From assembly GCA_028290285.1 (NCBI GenBank), contig JAQGKD010000053.1, positions 1 through 64,000 on the forward strand: a stretch of 64,000 nt of DNA, in the 5' to 3' direction. The notes under the pieces were generated by a model. That model was not told the DNA's origin and searched no databases. It saw nothing but the letters and a program-made list of their open reading frames with translations. The position numbers and the translations under genes were made by a program. This DNA comes from Hyphomicrobiales bacterium (GTDB lineage Bacteria > Pseudomonadota > Alphaproteobacteria > Rhizobiales > Beijerinckiaceae). Below, piece by piece: positions 33,574-42,647 of the stretch (within the stretch, counting starts at the first letter, position 1; the number at the start of each line of letters is the position of its first letter).

Positions 33574-35149
33574 TCCGCCGCGCACGAGCCCCTGGCGAAA
33601 GCTGACGTGGATATTCGCGACGGTCGTGGCCGTCACCGTCATCGAGGCCTTTGTCGCGATCGTACATCCAACCGCGGATCAGGATCGCAACAATATCTTT
33701 GAGTATCGGCCTGGTCGCGCCGAAGATGCGACCCGCCTTTTCGTTGCCGAAAAGATGAAGCTGTTCGGGAATGAAGAACCTACCATTGTACAGGTCGGCG
33801 ACAGCTCCGGCTTTCATGGCGTGCAGCCGCCCGTCGTCGAAGCGTTACTGCCGCATGCCAGCTTTCTCAACATGAGCGTTTTCGCCAACCTCGGCTACAG
33901 CGGCCATTATGAAATGGCGCGGCATATTCTCGAGCACAGCCGCAAGACGAAATATCTCGTTTTGTATTTCACGCCGGCGAACTTCCAGCCCAACGCGGAC
34001 ATGGTGAGTGCCAAGAACCTGCTCGGCGACGACATTCAGCGCGAATACAACAGCCCCGTTCACCGCCTGCTGCATCTCCCGTCGCTGGCGTTTCGGAAAG
34101 ACGTTACAGATCTCGTATATTATGGCGCAGCGGCGGCGGGCGGGGATCGTGAACTCAGCAGGAATACGCGTTATCCCGAGGCCTCGACACTGCTGCCCGA
34201 AAGCGGCGGCTGGACACGCGAGCATGATAACGCCGACGATGTCGCTGCAGGCGTTCTGTCCTGGGTGCGAGCCACCATTCCGGGCGCAGCAGCGCAATCT
34301 GTCGAAAAGGCGATCCAGAAGGCCGGCGCCGAATATGGAGACAGCCCCGATGTCTTCGACTGGCGGCATCTGCGTTGGACCAGCATGGCCGACCAGGTGT
34401 TCGAGCGGTTCAGGACTCTGGCGCAGGCGCACGGAGCGCGCCTCATCATCGCTGCGGCGCCCGTCTCCGACATTTTCAGAAATGGAGAAGTCGGCAGGAA
34501 GCTCACGCGCTTTGAAGCAACGCTCGAGCGCTATCGCGCTGCGCACCCGGACGTCGGGCTTGTTCCGATGGAATTTTGGCCCGACGCGCGGTTTTCCTCG
34601 CCCGTCCATGTGGCGACGTCCTACACGCGCCTGAATACAATCCGCTTTGCGCAGGCGCTCAAGGCAGCGATCGGACCTGACGAACTGGCCGCCCTCAAGA
34701 GCCCGGTGCGGCCTGAACGCCCGGTCGCAGCCAATATCGACATGGCGAAACCCGTGCCAGGCTATGGATTCAGCGCTGCGCTACCGGACCAAACTGGCGC
34801 GATCCGGACCATCCGGGCCGGACGGTCAGAGTCCCTCCTGTTTGCCCGAATTGCGCCCGATGCGACGGAGGTCCGGGTAGATATCGCAGCCGGAACTCCG
34901 CCCGAAATCCTGCAAGGCGTGAGCCTCAGTGTTTCAGGCCTTTTGGCCCAGCGGGTGGAAGAAAATGACGCGAAGGGTGCCCCACCCTTCCGCCAGCTCG
35001 CCTGGCGACTGCCCCCCGGCACATTTCAATATGGCGGGTGGGTAGAAGTAATGATTTCCACTCGCGGGCTCGTCACGTGGCCGGGAGACCAGCTGGAAGC
35101 GGATGCTTCCGGGCCCCTGCTGCAGATCTCCAGGGTCAGGTTCGACTGA
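33548..35149 (+). CDS. Membrane-anchored SGNH-hydrolase-like protein, MBOAT partner
   Basis: The GTG start lies 26 bases inside the MBOAT gene, implying coupled translation; 533 residues. One membrane helix (about 20-38) anchors it, with the rest in the periplasm. I-V-Q-V-G-D85-S86-S-G-F-H-G carries the nucleophile block of SGNH/AlgJ-type enzymes. The matching Asp/His block may be in A-T-S-Y-T-R-L-N or upstream of it but is not obvious. The C-terminal 150 residues look like an extra beta domain. It likely receives acyl groups from the MBOAT protein and places them on the polysaccharide. Confidence 0.75.
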   Translation: MSSSISHFDPPRTSPWRKLTWIFATVVAVTVIEAFVAIVHPTADQDRNNIFEYRPGRAEDATRLFVAEKMKLFGNEEPTIVQVGDSSGFHGVQPPVVEALLPHASFLNMSVFANLGYSGHYEMARHILEHSRKTKYLVLYFTPANFQPNADMVSAKNLLGDDIQREYNSPVHRLLHLPSLAFRKDVTDLVYYGAAAAGGDRELSRNTRYPEASTLLPESGGWTREHDNADDVAAGVLSWVRATIPGAAAQSVEKAIQKAGAEYGDSPDVFDWRHLRWTSMADQVFERFRTLAQAHGARLIIAAAPVSDIFRNGEVGRKLTRFEATLERYRAAHPDVGLVPMEFWPDARFSSPVHVATSYTRLNTIRFAQALKAAIGPDELAALKSPVRPERPVAANIDMAKPVPGYGFSAALPDQTGAIRTIRAGRSESLLFARIAPDATEVRVDIAAGTPPEILQGVSLSVSGLLAQRVEENDAKGAPPFRQLAWRLPPGTFQYGGWVEVMISTRGLVTWPGDQLEADASGPLLQISRVRFD

Positions 35150-36095
35150 GCGGCGCCTGATAGGTTTCAGGCGGCGGCCCCTGAGGAGTGCCTGGAGCGG
35201 GCGATTCGTCGTGGGTCTTTGACGTGGCGAAAGCCAGAGCGCCAAGGATCGTATGGCAGACGCGTGGCCCGTGACGAAAGCCCAACGCGGTGTTGAACAA
35301 TTTACCGCCGAATGGCTCCATCACTGCATTGCGGATATCCCAATAAAAGTTCTTGAGGATGCTGGGTGCGGCCAGCGCATGCTTGGCGTAGAATGCCCCA
35401 TCCGCTCGATTATAGGTTCGAAAAAGGCGCGCCACATCGTCAGCCTGATTGCGCCCGTGATGATGGTAGATGACAATTGATGGATCGTAGACGACGGGCA
35501 CACCGAGCTTCCAGGCCCGGAAGAGATAATCCGTGTCCTCAGCAGCACCTACGGCTGTGCCGGGTCCGAACCGCGTGTCGAGGAAGCCCACTCGCTCAAC
35601 GACCGGCCGCGTGAAGGTGAAGTTGCAGCCGTGCAGGAAGCCGCCCGGAAACACCGGCGGCTCGAAATGCGCGAGGTGGAGCTCGGTCTTGACCGTCATC
35701 GGCAGATCGGATGCATCACCAAGCTCAAGCCGGCCGCCGCGCAGGGTGGGGACCAGATCGCTGTCATGGGCGGCGACGAGACGAACAATGTAATCCTCGG
35801 CCAGACGACAATCGTCATCGGTAATCGCCATGATGCGGCCGCGTGCCTCGGTAATGCCAAGGTTGCGCGCGCGGCATGCACCCTGACGCGGCTCCTCCAA
35901 TACCCGCACTGGAAACCCTGCGGTTTCCGCCCAAGCACGCGCCACGTCGGGCGTGTCATTCGGTGACGCGTTGGCAACGACGATCAGTTCCGTCATCAGC
36001 GGCCGCGCAAATTCGGCGGCTCTCTTGACCGAGTCCAGGGCATAAACCAGCGCCCTGGATCTATCATAAGTCGCAATGATTATCGTGACGTCCAT
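35136..36095 (-). CDS. Family 2 glycosyltransferase
   Basis: This 319-residue GT-A enzyme starts V-T-I-I-I-A-T-Y-D-R-S-R-A-L. A-R-N-L-G-I and I-T-D-D-D-C-R (DxD-type metal site at about 91-93) follow, and later G-A-A-E-D-T-D-Y-L-F-R with the acceptor-site E-D. The C-terminal 60 residues contain a possible amphipathic membrane-contact helix, and the last 30 are Pro-rich. It is probably cytosolic at the inner membrane and adds one sugar to the polysaccharide repeat. Its 3' end overlaps the convergent SGNH gene by 14 bases. Confidence 0.87.
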   Translation of the reverse strand: MDVTIIIATYDRSRALVYALDSVKRAAEFARPLMTELIVVANASPNDTPDVARAWAETAGFPVRVLEEPRQGACRARNLGITEARGRIMAITDDDCRLAEDYIVRLVAAHDSDLVPTLRGGRLELGDASDLPMTVKTELHLAHFEPPVFPGGFLHGCNFTFTRPVVERVGFLDTRFGPGTAVGAAEDTDYLFRAWKLGVPVVYDPSIVIYHHHGRNQADDVARLFRTYNRADGAFYAKHALAAPSILKNFYWDIRNAVMEPFGGKLFNTALGFRHGPRVCHTILGALAFATSKTHDESPAPGTPQGPPPETYQAPLSRT

Positions 36096-36205
36096 CGCAA
36101 GTGCATCCTGGGATCGGGCTGATGATCGAACTTTTGATTACAGTTTCGTGGCGAAGGAATGGCTGAGAACGAAATGCATGGCTCTTATATTGAAACTAGC
36201 CCGCT

Positions 36206-37273
36206 TCAAGAGCCGCGTGCGAGCCTCGAATTCCGCGCCAGAACGCAGCGTGTCAGTAAATGATCCATCTTGCGCACGCATCTCTTCATAAAAATGGCGA
36301 CAGGCGTACCGGATGCATTGGCCCTCGACTGGACGCCATAGACAAATAGCTTAAACATCAAGCCTGCCTTCGACAATCCATGCAGCTCACGTGCAATGAG
36401 CCGTTCGGCATCACGGTTCTGTTTCTCCACCATAGGCCCCAACACGCGAGATACATTGGCGCCGTGAAGCCGATATGAAGCCACCTTCGCATCAATGAAG
36501 CCAATCTGCTTCCGTGCCAGAGCCGACAAATAGAAATCACGGTCCTCGACGATGCGATCTTCCGGGTAGAGGCCATAGCCACCGGGTGCAAAATACATGC
36601 GGCGATCCACAAGAAGCACTGGGCCAGGCACGCTCCAGCGCCAGATCAATTCGGTTTCGATGCGGCGCGGATCGGCCAGCGCGACCTTGTCGGCACCAGC
36701 CAGATCTGTAAAACCGCTCGCGTGGGTCTGGTGCCCGTCGCGATCGATTACGTCACAATCACCGAATACGGCAAGCCATTGCGGATGTTCGCGCAGGGCA
36801 GCGACGCGCGCCGATATGCCCCCCGGGCTGAGCATATCGTCGCTGGCGAGCAGGCAGATATATTGGCCCCTCGCCATACCGATGAGCTTGTTCAGTGTAC
36901 GGTTCAGACCTTCGTTGTCCTGCCTGCAAAGACGGAACGAACCGAAGGCAGAAGGGTGATCTTCCCTCCATTGCGCGGCTACCTCGTACGTGCCATCGCA
37001 GGAGCCATCGTCGATCAGGATCACCTCCAGCGAAGCGTAACCGTCATCTACGATGCTCGACAAGCAGTCGGAAATGTAAGGGGCATGATTGTAGCTTGGG
37101 ATCAGAACGCTGACCAATCCCGGGATACCCATGTTCTCATTCAGCACACCGGCCTCCTGATGCTCGCGCGGTCGCATGGGAACGACCATTTCCGATATCG
37201 GTGGCGACAACGGGGCGGGCACGAAAAAGTCGCCCAGAGTGGCGTGAAACATCTCAGGTGTCACTCTGTTCAT
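36206..37273 (-). CDS. Family 2 glycosyltransferase
   Basis: The ATG at 37273 overlaps the stop of the FAD protein gene (ATGA), so I reject the longer upstream frame; 355 residues. After about 48 variable residues, V-S-V-L-I-P-S-Y-N-H-A-P-Y-I and I-L-I-D-D-G-S-C-D-G-T open a GT-A fold. L-L-A-S-D-D-M-L gives the metal site and P-E-D-R-I-V-E-D-R-D the acceptor region. The C-terminal 60 residues are basic. It likely adds a sugar to the surface glycan made here, and its tight coupling to an FAD protein is unusual. Confidence 0.85.
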   Translation of the reverse strand: MNRVTPEMFHATLGDFFVPAPLSPPISEMVVPMRPREHQEAGVLNENMGIPGLVSVLIPSYNHAPYISDCLSSIVDDGYASLEVILIDDGSCDGTYEVAAQWREDHPSAFGSFRLCRQDNEGLNRTLNKLIGMARGQYICLLASDDMLSPGGISARVAALREHPQWLAVFGDCDVIDRDGHQTHASGFTDLAGADKVALADPRRIETELIWRWSVPGPVLLVDRRMYFAPGGYGLYPEDRIVEDRDFYLSALARKQIGFIDAKVASYRLHGANVSRVLGPMVEKQNRDAERLIARELHGLSKAGLMFKLFVYGVQSRANASGTPVAIFMKRCVRKMDHLLTRCVLARNSRLARGS

Positions 37274-38829
37274 TCGTTGCACACGCGGGCGACGAGGATG
37301 GGGGCCATCAGCTCGGAAATGGCATGAATGCGGCGCACGTTCTCGACGTGCCAAAAGCGAGCGCTGCTGTTGAAGACGCCGCCAAGCATGGGTCCGCAAA
37401 CGAACAGATTAGCCGCTGTCTCAAAATTATCGTCAACGACGAAGCCGCGACCTGTGTCGTTTACGGTCGCCAGTTCCCTGCGCACGAGGTTTGCGATCAA
37501 TGGTGAACGAGACGACATGGAAAGACGCTCGAAGCCGCTGCAATTCAGGACTGCCGCAAAATTCAGCGGGTGGTCGACGTCGCCCTGATCGGTACCGATC
37601 GTCAGCCTTGCTGCTTCCTTCCCCGCGATCGGGTGAAGCGAAACAAAGCGGCCCGCAAGGAGCTCCAACTGGCCCGTTTCGAGAAGTTCGTCCGCAGCGT
37701 CGCGGTATTCGGCTCCAGCGCGGCGTATCAGGCGTGAAAACCGCATCCCGTAAGCTCGGTGGAATTCGCGCTGACCGTCTTCATCCAATTTGACGAGGAG
37801 TTCGACGAGATCGCAGCTCAGCTGGTGAAATGTGTCGCCGACTTCGAGTTGTGCCGGATCGAGTTCACCGACATCCATCTCGGCGGCCGTAATGATATCG
37901 CGCGCTGTCACACCCGTTGAGGTCATCAAGGCTCGGATGCGGGTGAATTCCTGCGGACGAAAACGATCCCGGGTCATCTTGCAGGGAAGCCGGCCGCCAA
38001 GTGACAGTGAAACGACCTTGTTGAGGGCATTCCGCAACCCCGGCCTCCGCGCGATCATGTAGATCGTTTCAAGTGCGGTCGCGTTCGCGCCGACGATCAG
38101 AAAATTCCTGTCGTCGGGATCGGCGATGGCTTCCAGTTTTAACTGCAGCGCTGCAAGATTTTCGGACAGCCCCGGCTCATATGCATTCTCGATGGAAAAA
38201 TAACTGCCCTGCGCCCCTTCCGATCCCTCGAGCGGCGGGACGGGAGGGCTGCCTATGGCGAGAAGTACAACGCGACTGTGCAGGGTCGAAACCGCGTCGT
38301 GATGACGAAGCGTGACGCGATAGCCGGTTTTCAGCCCTTCCACGTCGGTAGCCTCGGATTGGATCAGCTTGACTTCGGCAACTCCATCGAGCCGCGCGTG
38401 TTCTATTGCCGCCGTGAGACGGCTTTCCGCGAACTGGCCATAAAGAACCCGTGGGATGTAAACTTCATTCCAGTCACGTGCTGCGATTGCCGCTTCGTTG
38501 TTCTCCAACCAGGACAAACCAACTTCGCCACTGTCGCGCAGTTCTTGCATCCAGCGAGGCTGTTCCGTTTCAAGCCAAGAGACGAATTCTGCGAACTCCT
38601 CGTCGGGTAGGAATTCACCGAGGGTCGTTATGATCAGCGAGTTCTCCGATGACCTCTGGCCGTACGGAAAGCCGCGCCAGAACTGTGGCTCCTTCTCCAC
38701 GACGGCTACGGTTACGGTTGACTTCCGACCTTCCGCACGCAGCTTTTCCAAGAAGGCGATGAGCGTCAGGGTGCAGGCAATTCCGCTACCCAGAATGGCG
38801 AAGTCGAAAACTTCCGGACTATCGGACAT
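37270..38829 (-). CDS. FAD/NAD(P)-binding protein of unknown substrate
   Basis: This 519-residue protein begins D-F-A-I-L-G-S-G-I-A-C-T-L, a dinucleotide-binding loop. R-G-F-P-Y-G-Q at about 53-59 and a second Rossmann motif F-L-I-V-G-A-N-A-T-A-L-E at about 242-253 follow. The A-V-L-N-C-S-G-F-E-R segment near 430 is typical of the NAD_binding_9 / FAD-NAD(P)-binding family related to HI0933- and lysine-hydroxylase-like enzymes. It is cytosolic. The 4-base overlap with a GT2 gene suggests oxidation of a sugar or lipid intermediate in the same pathway. The substrate is unknown. Confidence 0.75.
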   Translation of the reverse strand: MSDSPEVFDFAILGSGIACTLTLIAFLEKLRAEGRKSTVTVAVVEKEPQFWRGFPYGQRSSENSLIITTLGEFLPDEEFAEFVSWLETEQPRWMQELRDSGEVGLSWLENNEAAIAARDWNEVYIPRVLYGQFAESRLTAAIEHARLDGVAEVKLIQSEATDVEGLKTGYRVTLRHHDAVSTLHSRVVLLAIGSPPVPPLEGSEGAQGSYFSIENAYEPGLSENLAALQLKLEAIADPDDRNFLIVGANATALETIYMIARRPGLRNALNKVVSLSLGGRLPCKMTRDRFRPQEFTRIRALMTSTGVTARDIITAAEMDVGELDPAQLEVGDTFHQLSCDLVELLVKLDEDGQREFHRAYGMRFSRLIRRAGAEYRDAADELLETGQLELLAGRFVSLHPIAGKEAARLTIGTDQGDVDHPLNFAAVLNCSGFERLSMSSRSPLIANLVRRELATVNDTGRGFVVDDNFETAANLFVCGPMLGGVFNSSARFWHVENVRRIHAISELMAPILVARVCNE

Positions 38830-39027
38830 TGGTTATCCGCAACGCTGAAGGCAGACGCATGAAGCGCCGTTCTTTTGAACCAAGTTCGCCGCAAAGCGAC
38901 CTTTCTCGTTATAAGGGACTCAGGGCTTTATCGCTACGGTCCTTCCTTCGAAGAGTCACGGTAACCTTGACATGATGGAGTGTCCCGGTGAGCCATTTCG
39001 ATGCGTTAGAAGAGGGAGATCGGGACG

Positions 39028-40005
39028 GTGAGGCTGGATATGAAAGCGCTCTTGAGCAAGTATGTGCATCGAGTTTTCGCCGCGCAGGGGAAGGTTCTCC
39101 GAGCGCGCAGTGAGGTGGAACTCGATCTTTTGTTCACTCAAGCTTTGGCTGCGATGGACGACACGGCGGGCGGTGAGTTGGAGTGTGTCATCTTCTCCAA
39201 AGACCGTGCGATGCAGCTCCATGCGCTGCTCGGCTCGTACCTCGACATGGTCAAAAACCCGCGGCCTGTGACAATTTTGTACAAGGCCAGCGACACAGAA
39301 CATCGCCAGGCGTACTCGGAGCTTGCGGATCTCTTCGCTGATCCGGACATCCGCTTCGTCGAGGAGACCGACTTCCGGCAACAGATGATTGAGCATGCGA
39401 CGCGCTCTCCCGCGGCCAAGATTATGCTGCTCGTCGACGATATGCTTTTTAAGGACCGTCTCGATTTCGAGCGTCTGGTCGAGGTCGATAGCTCCAAGCA
39501 CATTCTGGTCCTGACCCGCGGACGAGACCTGACCTACAGCTCGGTTCTACAGAAGCCGCTGGTGCCGCCCGCCATGCGGACCTCGGCCGCGGGATTTCAG
39601 GAATTCAGCTGGTACTCTGAGGACTTCAGCGACTGGACGTTTCCACTGGGTGTCTCCGGCTACATGTTCGGCCGGAAGGAATGGCTGGCCATGCTGACCA
39701 CGCTCAAGTTCAAGGCGCCGAATTCGTTGGAGGCCGCCATGCAGGCCTTCGTGCCTGTCTATCGGGACCGTCCGGGCCTGTGCCCAGAGACCGCGACCTG
39801 CGTCTGCGTACACGCAAATATGGTGCAGACGGAGCTGAGCAATCCAACGCTCGGCACATTCTCCATCGAAGAACTTTTGCGCCTGTGGCAGGAGAAAAAG
39901 ATGATCGACCGCAGTTGCTTCTACGGCCTCGGCCTGGCAGAGGCCGAGGTGCTCAGCTACAGGTTCGTCGAACGTTTACCAGTTGCACTTCAGAGATCGA
40001 GATAG
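39028..40005 (+). CDS. Putative glycosyltransferase-like protein of unknown family
   Basis: The start is a GTG at 39028, with an ATG at 39040 as alternative; up to 325 residues. [17 protein letters not shown] at about 51-67 recalls the first strand of GT-A enzymes that read [15 protein letters not shown] at about 131-140 could be a DxD-type site. Later parts have [12 protein letters not shown] and a Cys-containing [10 protein letters not shown]. There is no signal or membrane segment. Its position between glycan genes supports a sugar-transfer role, but the family is not firmly recognised. It overlaps the next convergent gene by 16 bases. Confidence 0.65.
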   Translation: MRLDMKALLSKYVHRVFAAQGKVLRARSEVELDLLFTQALAAMDDTAGGELECVIFSKDRAMQLHALLGSYLDMVKNPRPVTILYKASDTEHRQAYSELADLFADPDIRFVEETDFRQQMIEHATRSPAAKIMLLVDDMLFKDRLDFERLVEVDSSKHILVLTRGRDLTYSSVLQKPLVPPAMRTSAAGFQEFSWYSEDFSDWTFPLGVSGYMFGRKEWLAMLTTLKFKAPNSLEAAMQAFVPVYRDRPGLCPETATCVCVHANMVQTELSNPTLGTFSIEELLRLWQEKKMIDRSCFYGLGLAEAEVLSYRFVERLPVALQRSR

Positions 40006-40457
40006 CGCACCAACCTTGCCGGCGAGCCCACGACGAGAGCGCGCGCGGGAACGTCCTTGGTCACGAGCGCGCCTGCGCCGACCATGGCGTACTCACCTAT
40101 CTCCACACCGGGCAGGAGAATCGCGCCGCCTCCGATGGAAGATCCACGCCTCAACGTCGTGCGCGGGTAGCCGTCAGGATACTGTTTGGAGCGCGGCATT
40201 TTGTCTGTGGTGAACGTGACGTTGGGGCCTATGAAAACGTCATCTTCGATCCTGATGGAGTCCCAGATGTAGACTCCCGATTTCACGGTCACGTTATCCC
40301 CGATGACGACATCGTTCTCGATGAAGCAATGGCAGTTCACGTTGCAATTCTCACCGAGAACAGCGCCCGCCAGAACGATGGAAAACTGCCAGATCTTCGT
40401 CCCTGCCCCGATCTGCGTTGTCTTGCAATCAGCCAGAGGATGTATTTCGATAGACAT
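39990..40457 (-). CDS. Hexapeptide-repeat acyltransferase (FdtC/WbpD-like)
   Basis: This 155-residue left-handed beta-helix protein has repeats such as [32 protein letters not shown] and [10 protein letters not shown]. It ends [20 protein letters not shown]. The W-Q-F-S and N-x-H/C-x-F-I-E motifs are typical of sugar 3-N-acyltransferases of the QdtC/FdtC and WbpD types. It uses acyl-CoA and probably acylates an amino sugar in the cytosol. It is the second such enzyme of this region, so one copy may act on a different sugar. Confidence 0.85.
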   Translation of the reverse strand: MSIEIHPLADCKTTQIGAGTKIWQFSIVLAGAVLGENCNVNCHCFIENDVVIGDNVTVKSGVYIWDSIRIEDDVFIGPNVTFTTDKMPRSKQYPDGYPRTTLRRGSSIGGGAILLPGVEIGEYAMVGAGALVTKDVPARALVVGSPARLVRYLDL

Positions 40458-41010
40458 GCAAAGAACTCATCGTTGATGCTGATCGACGTTGAACCCGCGA
40501 TCTGCAATGGCTGCAAGACGACGTTCGGCGCCATTCAGGCGGAGACTTGTGGCCTTATCGAGGCTTCATCCACTCGAATGATGCCCGGAACACTGCCAAC
40601 CTTGCAAGCGCTAGCCTTTCTATTTTCAGACCTAAGCTTTGCCTTCAGCCCGTTCACGAGCCTTTCATCTGCGGAAGACGTCACGGATGCAGCACCAGGA
40701 GGTGCTGCGGTTGGAAATGCAGCATCCGTGGCCAAGGGACTCACAGGGGTGGGAGGGGCGCACGCCGTTCCACTTGCGGATGTCCCGTCCGCCCGAATTC
40801 TCAGGCTGCGCAGAAGAGAGCCCCTTACAAGGGGGACGTTCTTTTCTTTCGACTTGACTATATCGAAGCGCCGGCAATTGAACGCTGCGTAAATATGAGC
40901 GGGCGTGCCGCCGTTCCATGCTATCGTCATGTTGATTTCGAGCATGAGTCTTTCGTTGTGACCGGTGGAGCTTGATCAGGTTTCAACGGGCAAGGAGCAC
41001 AGGTTGCACA
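40458..41010. other. Intergenic region, 553 bases
   Basis: Two opposing open frames cover much of it (minus 40535-40945, plus 40547-40975). Both are rich in Ala/Pro/Ser or Arg/Cys, lack good ribosome sites and look like chance frames. The notable structure is the nested inverted repeat listed separately. Promoters for the flanking genes are expected here, but none is obvious. Confidence 0.4.
40682..40730. repeat. Nested inverted repeat
   Basis: An outer pair CACGGATGC (40682-40690) and GCATCCGTG (40722-40730) encloses an inner hairpin GCAGCACC-AGG-GGTGCTGC-type stem (40690-40708). Both stems are perfect or nearly so. No T-run follows on either strand. It could be an RNA structure or a small repeat unit. 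Confidence 0.6.
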
Positions 41011-41322
41011 ATGGCACCGTTTTCGTGGCTGACCCGGTCGATCCCCACTGCGGGGGGAAGCGGATTGCGATTTTCCAATCCGAGCCGCACCTATAATGAA
41101 ACAAAGCGGTGCATCAGCTTCTGGGGCTACACATCGACTTTTGAAGTGGCGTTCGACCTTGCGGAGGATGCACTCGATCGCATGAGTCCTAATATGGAGC
41201 ATGACGATGCAAACGTGCTGCGGGTGTTTGACCTCAATCGCGCGCGTATCGAGAAAGCAGCCGGAGGCGCCCACCAGCGCAACCAAAAGAATTACCACTG
41301 GCTGGCTGCATCCGAGTTCTAA
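41011..41322 (+). CDS. DUF1488-like small protein
   Basis: The ATG at 41011 gives 103 residues; AAGGAG lies about 13 bases upstream, a little far. The sequence L-R-F-S-N-P-S-R-T-Y-N-E-T-K-R-C-I-S-F-W-G-Y leads to F-E-V-A-F-D-L-A-E-D-A-L. It continues with F-D-L-N-R-A-R-I-E-K-A-A and ends W-L-A-A-S-E-F. This is the pattern of DUF1488 proteins of alphaproteobacteria, here with an N-terminal extension. It is soluble and its function is unknown. The neighbours give no clue. Confidence 0.65.
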   Translation: MAPFSWLTRSIPTAGGSGLRFSNPSRTYNETKRCISFWGYTSTFEVAFDLAEDALDRMSPNMEHDDANVLRVFDLNRARIEKAAGGAHQRNQKNYHWLAASEF

Positions 41323-41433
41323 CCCAGCCTTCAGCTCGTAAGAAATTTGCCTCAAATACTGTCTTTTCTGGTGCGGAACCCCCGAGGTTTGCCTGAGTTG
41401 TGTGCAGGAGATCCAACAACACAGGAGATTCGC

Positions 41434-41748
41434 ATGCGTTTACGTATTACCGCCTTGGCCGTGGCTCTCGCCGGTTTCGCCGCACTTTCGGCGCCTGCTT
41501 CCGCAGCAGCGCTGTCTCCCTCGAACGACGGCCGGATTGTCGTCGCCCAGGGCTATGACGGGCGCATGGGCGAGCGCGATATGGGCGGGCGGGACCGCGA
41601 TATGCGTGGCGGAGATCGCGACCGCATGGGCGAGCGTCATATGGATCGCCGTATGATGCATCGTGGGCCGGAGCGTTGCCGCGTGACGATCGTGCGTGAG
41701 CGCACCCGTCACGGCATGGTCGAGCGCCGTATCCGTCGCTGCCGCTAA
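41434..41748 (+). CDS. Small secreted Arg/Asp/Met-rich protein with internal repeats
   Basis: The ATG at 41434 follows AGGAG; 104 residues with a signal peptide ending near A-S-A-A-A-L. The mature N-terminal half repeats G-R-M-G-E-R-D-M-G / R-D-R-M-G-E-R-H-M units, giving many Met, Asp and Arg. The C-terminal part is basic with two Cys (E-R-C-R-V-T and R-R-C-R), which may form a disulphide. It is probably periplasmic; Met/His content could bind metal, but this is speculative. A terminator follows directly. Confidence 0.7.
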   Translation: MRLRITALAVALAGFAALSAPASAAALSPSNDGRIVVAQGYDGRMGERDMGGRDRDMRGGDRDRMGERHMDRRMMHRGPERCRVTIVRERTRHGMVERRIRRCR

Positions 41749-41754
41749 CATCCC

Positions 41755-41786
41755 CGGGGGTCGGCCCAAAGCCGCCCCCCTTTTCG
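41755..41786 (+). terminator. Rho-independent terminator
   Basis: A GGGGGTCGGC / GCCGCCCCCC stem with one bulge and a short loop is followed by TTTT, just after the stop codon at 41748. Confidence 0.75.
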
Positions 41787-41895
41787 CCTGATCGACCTTT
41801 CCGCATTCCTGCCCTTTGCGCTCGTTCAAGCCCTCACATAAGCTGCTGCACAAGACGTCGCTACACTTGGACGACGAGACGGGGCTGGAGGGATC

Positions 41896-42630
41896 GTGGA
41901 CGAGACATTACGCCGGGCAATGGCCCCGACGGACGCGGAAATCGCGGCCCTTCCTCTCAGTTCCAACGCGAAGGCTGCAAGCGAGCTTCTCTCCGGACGT
42001 GGCGAGCGTGCTCTCGATATCGGCTGTGGCGAAGGCAAATTCACGCGTGCCGTCGCGAGTTTCATACCTCATGTCAGTGGCGTCGATATCAAGGACGGGA
42101 AAATCGCGCAGGCGCAGACGGCCGCCGCGGATGCTGGCCTGGCGGTGGATTTCCGCGTTGGAAGTGGAGAAGACCTACCCTACCCGGCCGGGCATTTCGA
42201 CATCGTGATCTTCTCGAACAGCCTGCATCACATGCCCACGCCAGCCAAGGCCCTGAGCGAAGCCTCGCGTGTCCTGAAAGGCGGTGGCCTTCTCTATGTG
42301 ATGGAGCCCGTCCCCGCAGGAAACTATTTCGAGGCGACAAAGCTGGTAAACGACGAGACGGCGGTGCGGACGCAGGCCTACCGGGACATGGCAGAACTCG
42401 ATTCTGTCGAGCCGCTTCTAGAGAGCCTTTATCGCTCGCAACGCAGTTTCGCCGACTTCGAGGATTGGCGGTCAGACCAGATAGATCGCGACCCCAAACG
42501 CAAAGCACTCTTCGATGCGCAACCTGACGAGGTTCGGTCCCGTTTCGAATCGTGCGCGGAGAGACAGGACGGTCGCCTGGTCTTCAATCAGGTCTTCCGC
42601 GTCAACCTCCTGCGGAAGAAATCCGACTGA
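41896..42630 (+). CDS. Class I SAM-dependent methyltransferase
   Basis: This 244-residue protein starts at a GTG with GGAGG 5 bases upstream. A-L-D-I-G-C-G-E-G-K-F-T at about 36-47 is SAM motif I. V-S-G-V-D-I-K is motif II, G-S-G-E-D-L-P-Y-P-A-G-H-F-D-I-V-I-F-S-N-S-L-H-H is split across motifs III-IV, and A-S-R-V-L-K-G-G-G-L-L follows. It resembles UbiE/COQ5 and Methyltransf_11 proteins acting on small molecules. The neighbours do not point to a pathway. It faces the arsC gene with a 17-base gap. Confidence 0.85.
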   Translation: MDETLRRAMAPTDAEIAALPLSSNAKAASELLSGRGERALDIGCGEGKFTRAVASFIPHVSGVDIKDGKIAQAQTAAADAGLAVDFRVGSGEDLPYPAGHFDIVIFSNSLHHMPTPAKALSEASRVLKGGGLLYVMEPVPAGNYFEATKLVNDETAVRTQAYRDMAELDSVEPLLESLYRSQRSFADFEDWRSDQIDRDPKRKALFDAQPDEVRSRFESCAERQDGRLVFNQVFRVNLLRKKSD

Positions 42631-42647
42631 AAATTTCGCGTGGACGC

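Noticed and set aside
40535-40945. Minus-strand frame of 136 codons
   Set aside because: It is Ala/Pro/Ser-rich, has no good ribosome site, and contains the nested inverted repeat; probably chance.
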